From Pseudomonas sp. UBA6562 (GTDB lineage: Bacteria > Pseudomonadota > Gammaproteobacteria > Pseudomonadales > Pseudomonadaceae): 64,000 nt of DNA. The notes under the pieces were generated by a model, which saw nothing but the letters and a program-made list of their open reading frames with translations, searched no databases and was not told the DNA's origin. Positions 27,343 to 36,445 of this stretch are shown one piece after another (positions within the stretch are counted from its first letter, which is position 1; each line of letters starts with the position of its first letter). Position numbers and translations under genes: made by a program. Where the stretch lies: positions 474,975-538,974 of the forward strand of contig NZ_DJJS01000004.1 of assembly GCF_002434265.1 (NCBI RefSeq). Direction: 5' to 3'.

Positions 27343-29898
27343 TTAATCTATTAGTTTTTTGATGTGTTGTACGAGTCTTGCTGAGCTCTGATCGTCAGTG
27401 TAAGTATGGAATATTTTCTTTTTCCACAAGTAACATGTCTGTTCCTGTTGCGAGCCGTTGGTATGAGTTACAAGGGCAGCGTTAAACTGCTCAAATGTAT
27501 AACAAACGGCCCCCGGGAACACATGCTCCAGCTCATAAAACAGCCCACGCTCAACACCCGCGTAGTATTCGTAGTCGTAAGCGAAGCTCACCATCGGCTT
27601 GCCCGTCAGCATGAAGTCGATGAAGCAGCTCGAATAATCCGTGATCAACAAGCGCGCGGACCGGTATAGGACCTCGACGTTCCGGTAATGTTCATCGCTC
27701 AGGTCCAGGGCGCCCAACGCTTGCAACTGTTCGGCGTAGGAGCCCGTCCGGTCGGCCATGTGCTCTCTGACGCCCAGCACCAGGTTGTGCGCTGCCAGCC
27801 ACTGCCGCAGCTGTGCAAGCTCCGTGTCTTTGAATTGATAACAGGCATTGCCTTGTCCGTTGCGGAACGTCGGCATGAACAACACCAGCCCACGGCCGGC
27901 CAGTTCAGTCTCAAGTTGCCGGCTCTCAGCTTGCAAATCGTTCGGCAACCGCTCGAATGCGCGCAGAATGAAATCGTTGCGCGGCAGCCCGGTCAGCCAT
28001 ATGTCGTTGTAGGTCAATGGATAGAAGGCCGTCGCCATGGCCAGCGTGTCGATGCTCGAAGAACTGATCACCGCCCGGCAGCGCGCATGTTCTTCGGCGA
28101 TGGCATCACGTTTGGTTTGCTGGTCTAGGGAGGCATAACCAATGCGTTTGAGCGGTATGCCGTGCCACAGGTTGATCAAGTCGTGCAGGTCGCTCGACAA
28201 CGGATAGACCAGGTTGCGCGTGGGCGTGTGTTTAATGAAGAGGATTTTAGCGCGCAAGAGATGGTATTGGCCTTCGGGGCTCTCCAACGGAACGACAATG
28301 ACGTTGCGGCCCTCCAGCGTTACCGGTTTGCCCCGCGTGAGGACGATCTTGCGAATGCTGTCGTCGTCTTTGATTTCCTCGAACACCGCCCGCTCGTTGC
28401 CGGAGAACACGCCGGAGAAGGCGCACACCGGAAAGGCCCACCAATGGTCGTATTTGGGTACACGATGATCGGCTTCGATGAACTCGGCGTCCGTCAGCAG
28501 CGCCTCGGGGACCTGTTCGTCGTCGGCGAGCCTGGACGTGCCGATATACAGATTGTGTTCGAGCACCTCCGGGTCGGTGATCCGTACCAGGTTGCGTTCC
28601 ATGGCCTCGACATTGGCCTTGGGCGCACAGGCCAGGATCTTGTCTTTCCACCGGTACAGCTTGGGCACTTGGTAGTGATTCGCTGTCAGCAGGTAACGCT
28701 TGAAGAGGGGGAAACCCGCTTCCAGCAGTTTGAAGTGCTGATTGCTGTAGATGGGGTGGAAGGGGTACAGGCTTGGTATGAACGTGTCGAAGACGAAACC
28801 GCGTGTGATCAGGTAGCGGGTCAGACCAACCTCGTATTTGAGGATGACGTTCTGCTTGTTGGGTTGCCGGCTCACCGCAGCCAGTTGCCTGCGGAACCCT
28901 GGGTCGGCGACTACGGGGCGGCGATAGGCCACGAAGTACGAGCCGATCAGGAAGTCGTAGGTGTCGTCTTCTTCGAACCGATCGAGCAGGGAGGCCCGTA
29001 CCGTGTCCATCGGGATGGGATGCTTGAACTGGTTGCTGGGTATGGCCTTGGTCTTGGCGATGCCCTTCGTCGCTTGCAATCCCCACCAGTCGCAGCGGCG
29101 CGCGTCCATACGCTCGAATACGGCGTCGAAGTCGGTGACCAGATAGCAGCTGTCGTTGGCCAGCAGCAGCTCGTCGTATCGGTCGAGGGTGTCCCACCCG
29201 ACCAACGACGTGGCCAGCAGAGAGTAGGAGCCGAAGTCATAGCATTGATGACGATTGGCCCACGCGCCTTTGACGATACCGGCCAGCTTGTCCAGCTCGC
29301 CTTCCTGCATCGCGCAGTCGGCGAGATAGAAGACATCGGCATGGGCACTGAGCGCACGCAGGTATTCGACGACGTACTCGTCGACCACACCGTCAGGGTC
29401 ATACCCTGCGAACAGGCAGATGCGCTTGATCGGCCGCTCGAGGTGGGTGGCGGCCTGTGCGCTCGAGGCGAAAGACCCCTGCGGGCGTGGCAAGGCGCCT
29501 GCCGCTCGGCCGAGGTGCAAGAAGTGCGCCAGCGGGTTGACTGCCTCGCTGGCCGGATCCAGGTACGTCGACCAGTACCACCATACATCGAACGCCGCGC
29601 AAGGTTTGCGCAGTTCTTTCCAGCCACTCTCACAGAAATGGTACAGGGCGTTCATGTCGCATTGGGCGACATCGGGATTGTTCGTGAGGTAGTAGTGGGT
29701 GTCGAAGTAGGCATTCGGATTACGGTTTTCCCGCGCACCGTGCCGCGCGAAATGCACCAGCGGGTCGATGCCGCTTGCGGCGACGTCCGGGTACTGCTCG
29801 AGGTAGTAGGCCGCATCGAAAGTACCTGAACGCCACAGGGTCGCGATGACCAGGTCCGACCCCGCTTCGGGTGGCGGTGGCGGGAGCTTAACCGACAT
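27343..29898 (-). CDS. RgpF-type rhamnan-synthesis domain fused to CDP-glycerol glycerophosphotransferase domain
   Basis: This is an 851-residue protein. The N-terminal 135 residues carry three copies of a motif like YYLEQYPDVAASGIDPLVHF (31-50, 69-88, 108-127). About 155-400 matches the rhamnan synthesis protein F family (ICLFAGYDPDGVVDEYVVEY; LLLANDSCYL). About 490-850 is TagB/TagF-like, with LINLWHGIPLKR (574-585), TGLPRND (636-642), LFMPTFRNG (673-681) and ITDYSSCFIDF (752-762). The ATG at 29898 is chosen because residues in front of it would only be antisense to the next gene. It overlaps the preceding gene by 11 bases. The last 150-200 bases are AT-rich, while the rest is GC-rich. Confidence 0.83.
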   Translation of the reverse strand: MSVKLPPPPPEAGSDLVIATLWRSGTFDAAYYLEQYPDVAASGIDPLVHFARHGARENRNPNAYFDTHYYLTNNPDVAQCDMNALYHFCESGWKELRKPCAAFDVWWYWSTYLDPASEAVNPLAHFLHLGRAAGALPRPQGSFASSAQAATHLERPIKRICLFAGYDPDGVVDEYVVEYLRALSAHADVFYLADCAMQEGELDKLAGIVKGAWANRHQCYDFGSYSLLATSLVGWDTLDRYDELLLANDSCYLVTDFDAVFERMDARRCDWWGLQATKGIAKTKAIPSNQFKHPIPMDTVRASLLDRFEEDDTYDFLIGSYFVAYRRPVVADPGFRRQLAAVSRQPNKQNVILKYEVGLTRYLITRGFVFDTFIPSLYPFHPIYSNQHFKLLEAGFPLFKRYLLTANHYQVPKLYRWKDKILACAPKANVEAMERNLVRITDPEVLEHNLYIGTSRLADDEQVPEALLTDAEFIEADHRVPKYDHWWAFPVCAFSGVFSGNERAVFEEIKDDDSIRKIVLTRGKPVTLEGRNVIVVPLESPEGQYHLLRAKILFIKHTPTRNLVYPLSSDLHDLINLWHGIPLKRIGYASLDQQTKRDAIAEEHARCRAVISSSSIDTLAMATAFYPLTYNDIWLTGLPRNDFILRAFERLPNDLQAESRQLETELAGRGLVLFMPTFRNGQGNACYQFKDTELAQLRQWLAAHNLVLGVREHMADRTGSYAEQLQALGALDLSDEHYRNVEVLYRSARLLITDYSSCFIDFMLTGKPMVSFAYDYEYYAGVERGLFYELEHVFPGAVCYTFEQFNAALVTHTNGSQQEQTCYLWKKKIFHTYTDDQSSARLVQHIKKLID

Positions 29899-32380
29899 GT
29901 GCCGTCTCCCGATCCCGTGCCGCGTGGCCAACCTGGGTCGGCGCAGTACGCCAGTCGAGTGCATTGCCGGCAGCCGGCTGCGCGTCTTCGTCGCAGACTT
30001 TGCCGCCACCGTAGCGTACGTCGCTCGTACGCGGCGGCAAGGCCAGCCCACCATAGGGGCCGCTGAGGTAATCGTGGCTGAGGGCAGGGTGGTAGAAGGG
30101 GTCCTGCTCGCCTTTGGAGAACCAGCGCTCTGTGAAGTGCTTCTGTTCCCGTTGGGCTCTGGCGCGTTTTTCCGGTGCGATGTCCTTGCCTCGGCTGGCC
30201 GACTCGGCATGGATGAGCTGTGCGTTCGCACACCACACGATCTTCAAGCCGAGTTCACGCACGCGCATGCAGAAGTCGACATCGTTGAAGGCGACCGGAT
30301 AGCGCACTTCGTCCAGGCCACCCAAGGTCTGGAAGACCGAGGCATGGACCAATAGGCACGCGGCCGTCACGGCCGTTTGCTGCCGGGTCAGTTGATTGGT
30401 CGCCAGGTAGCCGGCGTCGTGTTCCGCCAATTGATTGCCGGCATGTGCGGCCAGGCCGTTGATGCCCACCACCACACCGCCATGCTGCACCATGCGGTTG
30501 GGCCACAGCAGTTTGGCGCCCACGGCGCCTACACCGGGCCGCAACAGTTGGCTGACCATTTCCTTCAACCAGCCGGCGTCGAGGATCTCGATGTCGTTGT
30601 TGACCAGCCCGATGATCTGGCCGGTCGCGTGTTGCACGGCCGCATTGTTGATTTCGGAATAGTTGAACGGGTACGGATGTGGGACCACCTTGACGCCCCG
30701 GTCGGGCAGCTCGGCAAGGTAGGCGAGGGTTTCCGGCACCACCGACAGGTTGTCCATCACGATGATTTCGAGATCGGGGTAGTCGGTCTGGCTCAGCAGC
30801 CCTTCGATACAGGTGCGCAGCAGGACAAGCTGATCCTTGGTCGGGATAACCAGGCTGACTTTGGGTAGTGGGGTCGGCAAGGGCCAGACAACGCGCAACA
30901 GGCTTGGGTAAGCAGGGAGTGGCGTTACCTGGGCACCCGGCGCGAGCGTCTCGCACAGCCAACGGACCGCTTCCAGCCGGCGCGGGCAAGGTGCCTCGAG
31001 TTCGGGGCTGCTGGCGCTGTCTGCATGGCGGTGGTAGAGCACCTGGGGGAGATGTGCCACGTGGGCCTGCGTTTGCTCGGTGGCCACGACCACGGCCGAC
31101 ATCAGCAGGTGCCAATCGAACGCATGGTGTCCCGCGTTGTGCAACCGCTCTACGGCGCGGGCGATCGTATCCTTGTGGAAGACCGAGCCGCGCGTGAAGG
31201 TGTCTGCGCCAAGGAAGGCATCAAGGTCCCAGATCGGCTTGAACCAAGGATGGCCCCTTTCTCCACTGGGCAGATCCTGGTCGCAATCGGCATAACCCCA
31301 GGCGGCGCCCTCGGCCAACAGCAGACGCAGTTGCGCCAGGGCATCGGCCCTCAGGCGATCGCCGGCCCACAGCGGCACGATGCAGGTACAGCCTCCGCGC
31401 AGCAGTGCCAGCAGCGCCGGGGCGAGATCGTTCGCTTGCGTTTTGACAAGATGCAGCGGGCTTTCGCCAGAGGCGTTCAGGCTAGCCAGGGTAGGCGCTT
31501 CGAGCGCGCAATCACTTCCCACGATCAGCAGGACACCAACTTCACTAGCCGCCGGCGCCTGCGTTGCGCTCGGGCGCTGGAAGGCATCGGCCCAGGCGGG
31601 ATACAGGTGCCAACCCGCACTTTTGGGCAGGCGCAGGCTCTGCTCCTTCGCCACCGCCTCGATCAGGCCGAACAGTGGCTCGTCATGCCGTGCGGCCAAT
31701 TGCTTGACCAGGCCTTCGATCCCTTCGGGGGCGCAGCACAGTGTGATGGGGCTGCCGGCCAGGGGCTCGCCCGAGTCGCTCTCGATGCTCAACGTATGGG
31801 GTTTGCCGTCGGCGAAGGACCAGGGCAAATCCACCACGAAACCATGGTCGCTGCTCTCTCGGTAGGCCAAGGCCTGGCTGTGCTGGTCGCACACCACCTG
31901 CATCACCTGACGATCACCTTCGCGGACGCGAATCGTCACGCGCCGCTGAGGTGCCTGCGGGTCCCATGCCCAGCCACCGATACGCAGGCCGCCGGTGTGC
32001 CAGACCTGCGAAGCGATCAGCTCAGGCTCTTGGCCGAACGGCGCGGGCAGTGCGATGGCGCCTGCCAGCGAGAGGGGCTCGTTCGCGATCTTGACGCTGA
32101 TATGGCGCGCCTGGTTCAGCCAGCTACGACGCAACTGCACGGCGAACCCGTTGAACTGATCGCCTTGCGTCGCTTTGGTCTCGAACAGGTCGGCACGCGC
32201 GATGGCCACGCTGGCGCCGTCGATATGGATCTCGACGATTAGACGCTGGCCAGGGTCCAGTGTATCCAGAGCCCATCCTTGCAGGACGTCGCCGTACAGT
32301 CCGGTGATCTGACCCGTGAATCGGGTCGCGGGAAGCGAAGCGGTGTCCGCTGGGGATTCGTCCAGGACGTGTCGTGACAT
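29888..32380 (-). CDS. Modular GT2 glycosyltransferase with two GW modules
   Basis: This is an 830-residue protein. Two beta-rich modules occupy about 20-110 (VLQGWALDTLDPGQRLIVEI) and 122-215 (IGGWAWDPQAPQRRVTIRV). A degenerate GT-A-like stretch lies near 270-490. A full GT2 domain covers 506-755, with SLVIPTKDQ, NYSEINNAA, the metal site VNNDIE (593-598) and FNDVDFCMRV (698-707). This domain resembles O-antigen/rhamnan biosynthesis transferases. The ATG at 32380 shares a base with the previous stop (TGATG). Donor and acceptor are unknown. There is no membrane segment, so it acts in the cytoplasm. Confidence 0.83.
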   Translation of the reverse strand: MSRHVLDESPADTASLPATRFTGQITGLYGDVLQGWALDTLDPGQRLIVEIHIDGASVAIARADLFETKATQGDQFNGFAVQLRRSWLNQARHISVKIANEPLSLAGAIALPAPFGQEPELIASQVWHTGGLRIGGWAWDPQAPQRRVTIRVREGDRQVMQVVCDQHSQALAYRESSDHGFVVDLPWSFADGKPHTLSIESDSGEPLAGSPITLCCAPEGIEGLVKQLAARHDEPLFGLIEAVAKEQSLRLPKSAGWHLYPAWADAFQRPSATQAPAASEVGVLLIVGSDCALEAPTLASLNASGESPLHLVKTQANDLAPALLALLRGGCTCIVPLWAGDRLRADALAQLRLLLAEGAAWGYADCDQDLPSGERGHPWFKPIWDLDAFLGADTFTRGSVFHKDTIARAVERLHNAGHHAFDWHLLMSAVVVATEQTQAHVAHLPQVLYHRHADSASSPELEAPCPRRLEAVRWLCETLAPGAQVTPLPAYPSLLRVVWPLPTPLPKVSLVIPTKDQLVLLRTCIEGLLSQTDYPDLEIIVMDNLSVVPETLAYLAELPDRGVKVVPHPYPFNYSEINNAAVQHATGQIIGLVNNDIEILDAGWLKEMVSQLLRPGVGAVGAKLLWPNRMVQHGGVVVGINGLAAHAGNQLAEHDAGYLATNQLTRQQTAVTAACLLVHASVFQTLGGLDEVRYPVAFNDVDFCMRVRELGLKIVWCANAQLIHAESASRGKDIAPEKRARAQREQKHFTERWFSKGEQDPFYHPALSHDYLSGPYGGLALPPRTSDVRYGGGKVCDEDAQPAAGNALDWRTAPTQVGHAARDRETAHVG

Positions 32381-34869
32381 CAGGCCGGCTCGGTAATGGA
32401 AAAGGGATGGAAAGGGAGCAGGGCGGCAGCATTGCCCTGTGCCGTGAACGGTGCATGCAAAGGAAGGTCCAGGTCTCGGGCCAGTGCCGCGGCACGCCAT
32501 CCCGATACGGGGCAGGCCTGCAGGCTGACGACGGCGCCGCAGCCCGACATCGCGGCGTTTTCCGCCATCGACAGTACGGCCAGGTCCGGCAAGGTATGCA
32601 CCGCGCCCGTGGCGAGCAGGCGCTTGCTCCAGGGCTGTGTGGCTTCGATCAGAAAGAGGGCCGGCGACCGTTCTCGGGTGATCCGCTGGGCAAGCGCCAG
32701 CCATTGCATCGCTAGAGGCTCGTCACTCAAGTCGTCGCCGATCAACCAGGTGTTGGTCTGCATGCTGTCGTCGAGGGGGGCAGGTGCCGACACGGCGGCC
32801 AGCACCAGTTGGGTGGCGGGCAGTGCCGCCGCATGACGGACCAGAGATGCGTCCGAGGGCACTTCGATGCGCTGCGCCAAGGCGGCGAATCGAAGGCTGA
32901 GCTCGCTGGCGTTCGCGACGAGCAAGGCATCGTCGTGGCAACGGATGCCATACGGTAGGCCCAGCTGGGTCGGCAAGTCGTAAGCGGACGAAGGCGCGTT
33001 TTTCAGCCCTTCGAACACCAGGTCGCTCAGCGGCAGACCGCGCAGATCTTCAATCAGATGCGCCCATTCGCTCGGCGCATAGTCCAGGCTGATCTCCAGC
33101 GGCAGCAGTTGTGCATGGAGCGTGACCCAGTTGCGCAGCCCGTCGCGGTGCCAGGTCAGGCTGAAGGGCGTTTGCGGGCGGCTGCCGTCGTGCAGGTGCA
33201 AGGGTGAGCGGACCTGCTTCGACAGGTCCTGGTGCCGCGCCAGCCAATGGGACAGTCGTGCACGTTGCAGCGTCTGTCGGGCAGGTTTGATCGGATCGCG
33301 TCGGCAGAAGGCCTCGTAGCGGGCCTCGGCATCGGGGTAGCGCTGGCGAAGAATGGCGTTGTTGTAGGCCACGCGCAGGTTCTTCTCTTCGCCGAACGAC
33401 ACTCCGCCTTGGTGCGCGACGAACACGTTCGGAGCGCCCAGGTGTTTCCAGCCAAAACTGCGGGCACGAAGGCACCAGTCGGTTTCTTCGCCATAACCGC
33501 GCAACAGCTCGATCTCGTCCAGATAGCCGACCTGGGCGATGGCTTCGCGTTTGATGTACAGACAGAAACCACAGCCCGTCTCGATTTCGACAGGCGGCGC
33601 CGGGTTGCGCTTGGCGAGCGTGTCGAGCTCGGCATGCTGGGCGGCTGACGGCATCGGCTGGCTGATGCGGCTTCGCGGAAAGCTCATCAGTTCACCGTTG
33701 TTGGTGAAGGGGGTGACCGAGGCGGCGCGTGGTTCGCTGTACGCCACCTGACGCAACCGGTCGATCCAATCCCCATGTACCCGGGTGTCGGCGTTCAGCC
33801 AGATCACGTCCTTGTCCAGGCCCATCGCCATGGCGCGGTTCATGCTGCGGATGAAACCCAGGTTGGTCGGGTTCTGCACCAGGGTGATCTTGCTCTTGCC
33901 TGCCAGCACTTTCAGCGCCTTGCGCAGCGCGGGAAGGGGAGTGGCGTCTTCGATCACCACAAGGCGGTGCGGCGTGCGATTGAGCCGACGAGCCTCGATG
34001 GCGCTGTTGATGCATGCAAGCGTCTCTTCCAGGCCGTTGTAGACCGGAATGAGCACGTCCACGGCTGTGTGCTTGGCGAGGTGCGCGAGCGGTGTAGGGG
34101 GCGTCCAAGTCGGCATGGCCTGGATGGGGCTGCCTTGCAAGGGCTGGCCTGTCTTGAAGCGGGCGCCTACCACCGCGCCGGCCTTGGGCAGCTTGGCACG
34201 GATGCCCCCATGGCTGGACGTGATACCGGCAGCCGTGAGCAGCGTATTGGGGCGGCTGGCCGGCACATCGACCACTTGCCCGTTGAGTTCGAACTGTACG
34301 ACGCAGGCTTCACCTGGGTTTTTCAAGTCGATTGCCCAGCCTTGGATTTCCTGGGCACTCGGCGCGTAACGAACGACACCCACAGGGCCTGGATGATGCG
34401 TCTTTGCCGCCAACAGCCTGAGCACGAGGCTCAGCTCTTGCGGCGAGGTGATCTCCGGCAATTGGGCAAGAATGAGGCGCTCGATCTGCTCCGGCGTGTC
34501 CGCCTGGCTGCGCGCATGCCACAGTATCTGCCGCAGACCGGCGTCATTGGGCTGTTTCTGCCAGGCGGCGGCCAGATAGCGAGTGGCGAGTTGCGGTTGC
34601 GCCTGCTCCAGTAGGCAGCGGCCTAGAAGCGCATGCAGGTCAGCTCGCTTTGGCAGGGCGTTGACGGCGTTGCTGAAAAAAATGAATGCGAGCTTGGGAT
34701 GCTTCGGCAGTGCCTCGATGCCTTTCCAGATAAGCGCTTCCGGACGGTATTCGGGAACGTGCAAGGCTTGATCGAGCGCTGAAGCGGCGCTGGCGTGCTC
34801 ATGTGCCTGGCGATGCCGATGAAAAATGTCCATGAGCGTTTCTCGCCCACGGTCGAGTTGTCTGGACAT
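32380..34869 (-). CDS. Modular GT2 glycosyltransferase with TPR-like start and one GW module
   Basis: This is an 829-residue protein. About 15-125 is TPR-like (ALIWKGIEALPKHPKLAFIF; LLGRCLLEQAQPQLATRYL). About 160-250 is a beta-rich module with QGWAIDLKNPGEACVVQFE. A GT2 domain follows at 269-500: DVLIPVYNG, VVIEDATP, WLNADTRVHGDW (357-368), ETGCGFCLYIKRE and GYGEETDWCLRAR (459-471). The last 280 residues are unassigned and may be a worn GT-B half. ATG 34833 (MDIFHRHRQ), which has GAGAAA upstream, is an alternative start 12 residues in. It leads the six-gene operon, downstream of a terminator. Confidence 0.82.
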   Translation of the reverse strand: MSRQLDRGRETLMDIFHRHRQAHEHASAASALDQALHVPEYRPEALIWKGIEALPKHPKLAFIFFSNAVNALPKRADLHALLGRCLLEQAQPQLATRYLAAAWQKQPNDAGLRQILWHARSQADTPEQIERLILAQLPEITSPQELSLVLRLLAAKTHHPGPVGVVRYAPSAQEIQGWAIDLKNPGEACVVQFELNGQVVDVPASRPNTLLTAAGITSSHGGIRAKLPKAGAVVGARFKTGQPLQGSPIQAMPTWTPPTPLAHLAKHTAVDVLIPVYNGLEETLACINSAIEARRLNRTPHRLVVIEDATPLPALRKALKVLAGKSKITLVQNPTNLGFIRSMNRAMAMGLDKDVIWLNADTRVHGDWIDRLRQVAYSEPRAASVTPFTNNGELMSFPRSRISQPMPSAAQHAELDTLAKRNPAPPVEIETGCGFCLYIKREAIAQVGYLDEIELLRGYGEETDWCLRARSFGWKHLGAPNVFVAHQGGVSFGEEKNLRVAYNNAILRQRYPDAEARYEAFCRRDPIKPARQTLQRARLSHWLARHQDLSKQVRSPLHLHDGSRPQTPFSLTWHRDGLRNWVTLHAQLLPLEISLDYAPSEWAHLIEDLRGLPLSDLVFEGLKNAPSSAYDLPTQLGLPYGIRCHDDALLVANASELSLRFAALAQRIEVPSDASLVRHAAALPATQLVLAAVSAPAPLDDSMQTNTWLIGDDLSDEPLAMQWLALAQRITRERSPALFLIEATQPWSKRLLATGAVHTLPDLAVLSMAENAAMSGCGAVVSLQACPVSGWRAAALARDLDLPLHAPFTAQGNAAALLPFHPFSITEPA

Positions 34870-34892
34870 AAGCTGGCGTATTCAGGGGAGAT

Positions 34893-34930
34893 AAATAAAA
34901 AGAGGGGCAACTCGAAAGTCGCCCCTTTTC
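34893..34930 (-). terminator. Rho-independent terminator after the DUF4214 gene
   Basis: AGGGGC (34903-34908) pairs with GCCCCT (34921-34926), and the loop can add ACT/AGT around CGAA. On the minus strand the stem is followed by CTTTTTATTTAT. It separates the DUF4214 gene from the glycosyltransferase operon. T residues on the other side could let it work in both directions. Confidence 0.75.
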
Positions 34931-34938
34931 GCATACGT

Positions 34939-34956
34939 CCCGGCCTTACGGCCGGG
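34939..34956. repeat. GC-rich perfect hairpin in the 3' UTR of the DUF4214 gene
   Basis: CCCGGCC (34939-34945) and GGCCGGG (34950-34956) are separated by TTAC, and flanking ACG/CGT can extend the stem. It lies between the stop codon and the terminator. It may protect the 3' end of an abundant mRNA. Confidence 0.55.
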
Positions 34957-34982
34957 CGTATCCTTCACTACGACAGTGCTAG

Positions 34983-36428
34983 TTACACGTTACCGTGCAG
35001 AACTACCACGTTGTCGATGTGATCAGCAGCTTCTTGCGAACCGACGATGCCGATGGCGACGTCAGCTTGCGAAACGCCGGCAGCCAGAGCTTCGGTCCAA
35101 GCAGCCTTGCCACCTTCGTCGGCAGTACGGCCCAGGGCCGACTGGTACAGGGAGTCGACGAAGTCGCCATTGGCTTTGTCCAGAGCTTCGGACGAACCAA
35201 CGATGCTCTTCGCGACGTCTGCACGGCTCACGCCGTTGTACAGAGCCGATACCCAGTTCTGCAGACCGCCTTCTTCGGCTTCGCGACCCAGTACGTTGGT
35301 GTACAGGCTCGAAACGAATTCGCCGTTGGAAGCGTCCAGCTCTTGAGCTTCGGCCGAAACGGAGATGCTAGCGGCAACGTCTGCCAGCGAGCCGCCGTTC
35401 TGCAGCACTTCTTGCCATACTTGCGAACCGCCTGCGTCAGCGTCGCGACCCAACAGAGCTTGGTACAGCTCGTTGACGTCAGCAGTGTTGACCACATCGC
35501 TGAACTCGGACGATTTCAGGAAGGTGTTGGCGATGTCGCTCAGCGAAGTGCCAGCGTTGACAGCCTCAACGAAGGTTTTCGCGCCGCCAGCATCGGCGTC
35601 ACGGCCCAACACGCCTTGGTACAGGCGCAGCGCAGCAGCTTCAGCGTCGCTGTGAGCCAGTGCGATGGTGTCCAGGGTGCCGTCTTCGTTGTTGAAGGTC
35701 AGGAACTCAGCGTTGCTGATTGCGGCAGTTTGGTTGCCGGTCAGGTTGACGTTGAAGCTGTTGCCAGCGGTCACGGTGTAGTCGGAGCTCGAACCGTCCA
35801 GTTGAACGATGTCGAAGCCTGCGCCAGTGTCAACGACGTCAGCGTGGTTGCTACCGCTCAGGATGACGGTGTCATTGCCCGAACCGGTGGTCACGTTGTT
35901 GTTGCCCAGGCCAGCGATAACGGTGTTGTTGCCGTTGCCGGTGGTGATGGTGTCGTTGCCGTCACCCGAATCGATCAGGGTGTTTTGGTCGCCTTTGACG
36001 TTGATGATGTCGTCACCGTTACCGGTGGCAACTACCAGGTCGACAGCGGAAGCGTCGACTGCAACGCGAGCTTCGGCAGCAGCGAAGGTCTGAACGTCGC
36101 CAGCAGCGGCTTGACCTTGCAGGTTGACGACCAGGTTGGCATCGCTCTGCAGCACGTAAGCGCTGACGCCAGCGTTTTCGGCAGCTGCCAGGTCGACGAC
36201 GACTTGGTCACCTTTAGCGCCTTCGACTTCGCCGAGAACGATGTCAGCGGTGCCAGTGGTTGGCAGCTGAACGGTGTTGCCAGTGATGCCGGCGATACCA
36301 ACGGTGTCGGTGGAATCCAGGTTCAGGAGGCTGTTGATCGCTGCCAGGGTAGAGCTGGACAGGTTGGCGCTGTCGGCGGACAGGCTGGTTTGCAGATCGC
36401 TGCTCGATTGTGGGCTATCGTATTGCAT
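34983..36428 (-). CDS. DUF4214 / RTX-like exported surface protein, probable T1SS substrate
   Basis: This 481-residue acidic protein has no N-terminal signal peptide and no cysteine that I can find. About 1-130 is Ser/Thr/Ala/Asn-rich. About 134-205 holds loose RTX-like calcium-binding repeats (TGNGDDIINV, SGDGNDTITT, TGSGNDTVIL). Four DUF4214 units follow near 268, 320, 374 and 426, each with LYxxxLGRxAxxGG. The tail ends DNVVVLHGNV, hydrophobic and uncharged as in type I secretion signals. AGGA eight bases upstream fits the start. Codon use looks optimised, suggesting high expression. A complete type I exporter lies 1.5 kb away, divergently transcribed. A surface-layer or adhesin role is inferred. 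Confidence 0.82.
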   Translation of the reverse strand: MQYDSPQSSSDLQTSLSADSANLSSSTLAAINSLLNLDSTDTVGIAGITGNTVQLPTTGTADIVLGEVEGAKGDQVVVDLAAAENAGVSAYVLQSDANLVVNLQGQAAAGDVQTFAAAEARVAVDASAVDLVVATGNGDDIINVKGDQNTLIDSGDGNDTITTGNGNNTVIAGLGNNNVTTGSGNDTVILSGSNHADVVDTGAGFDIVQLDGSSSDYTVTAGNSFNVNLTGNQTAAISNAEFLTFNNEDGTLDTIALAHSDAEAAALRLYQGVLGRDADAGGAKTFVEAVNAGTSLSDIANTFLKSSEFSDVVNTADVNELYQALLGRDADAGGSQVWQEVLQNGGSLADVAASISVSAEAQELDASNGEFVSSLYTNVLGREAEEGGLQNWVSALYNGVSRADVAKSIVGSSEALDKANGDFVDSLYQSALGRTADEGGKAAWTEALAAGVSQADVAIGIVGSQEAADHIDNVVVLHGNV

Positions 36429-36445
36429 GTGTAATTCCTGTTACA

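Noticed and set aside
28162..29829. 555-codon plus-strand frame opposite the RgpF-TagF gene
   Set aside because: The minus strand encodes clear RgpF and TagF motifs; this frame is its shadow.
29899..30231. N-terminal extension of the RgpF-TagF protein by 111 residues
   Set aside because: The added residues are Ser/Thr/Pro/Arg-rich antisense-like sequence overlapping the 3' end of the upstream gene, whose glycosyltransferase frame is well supported.
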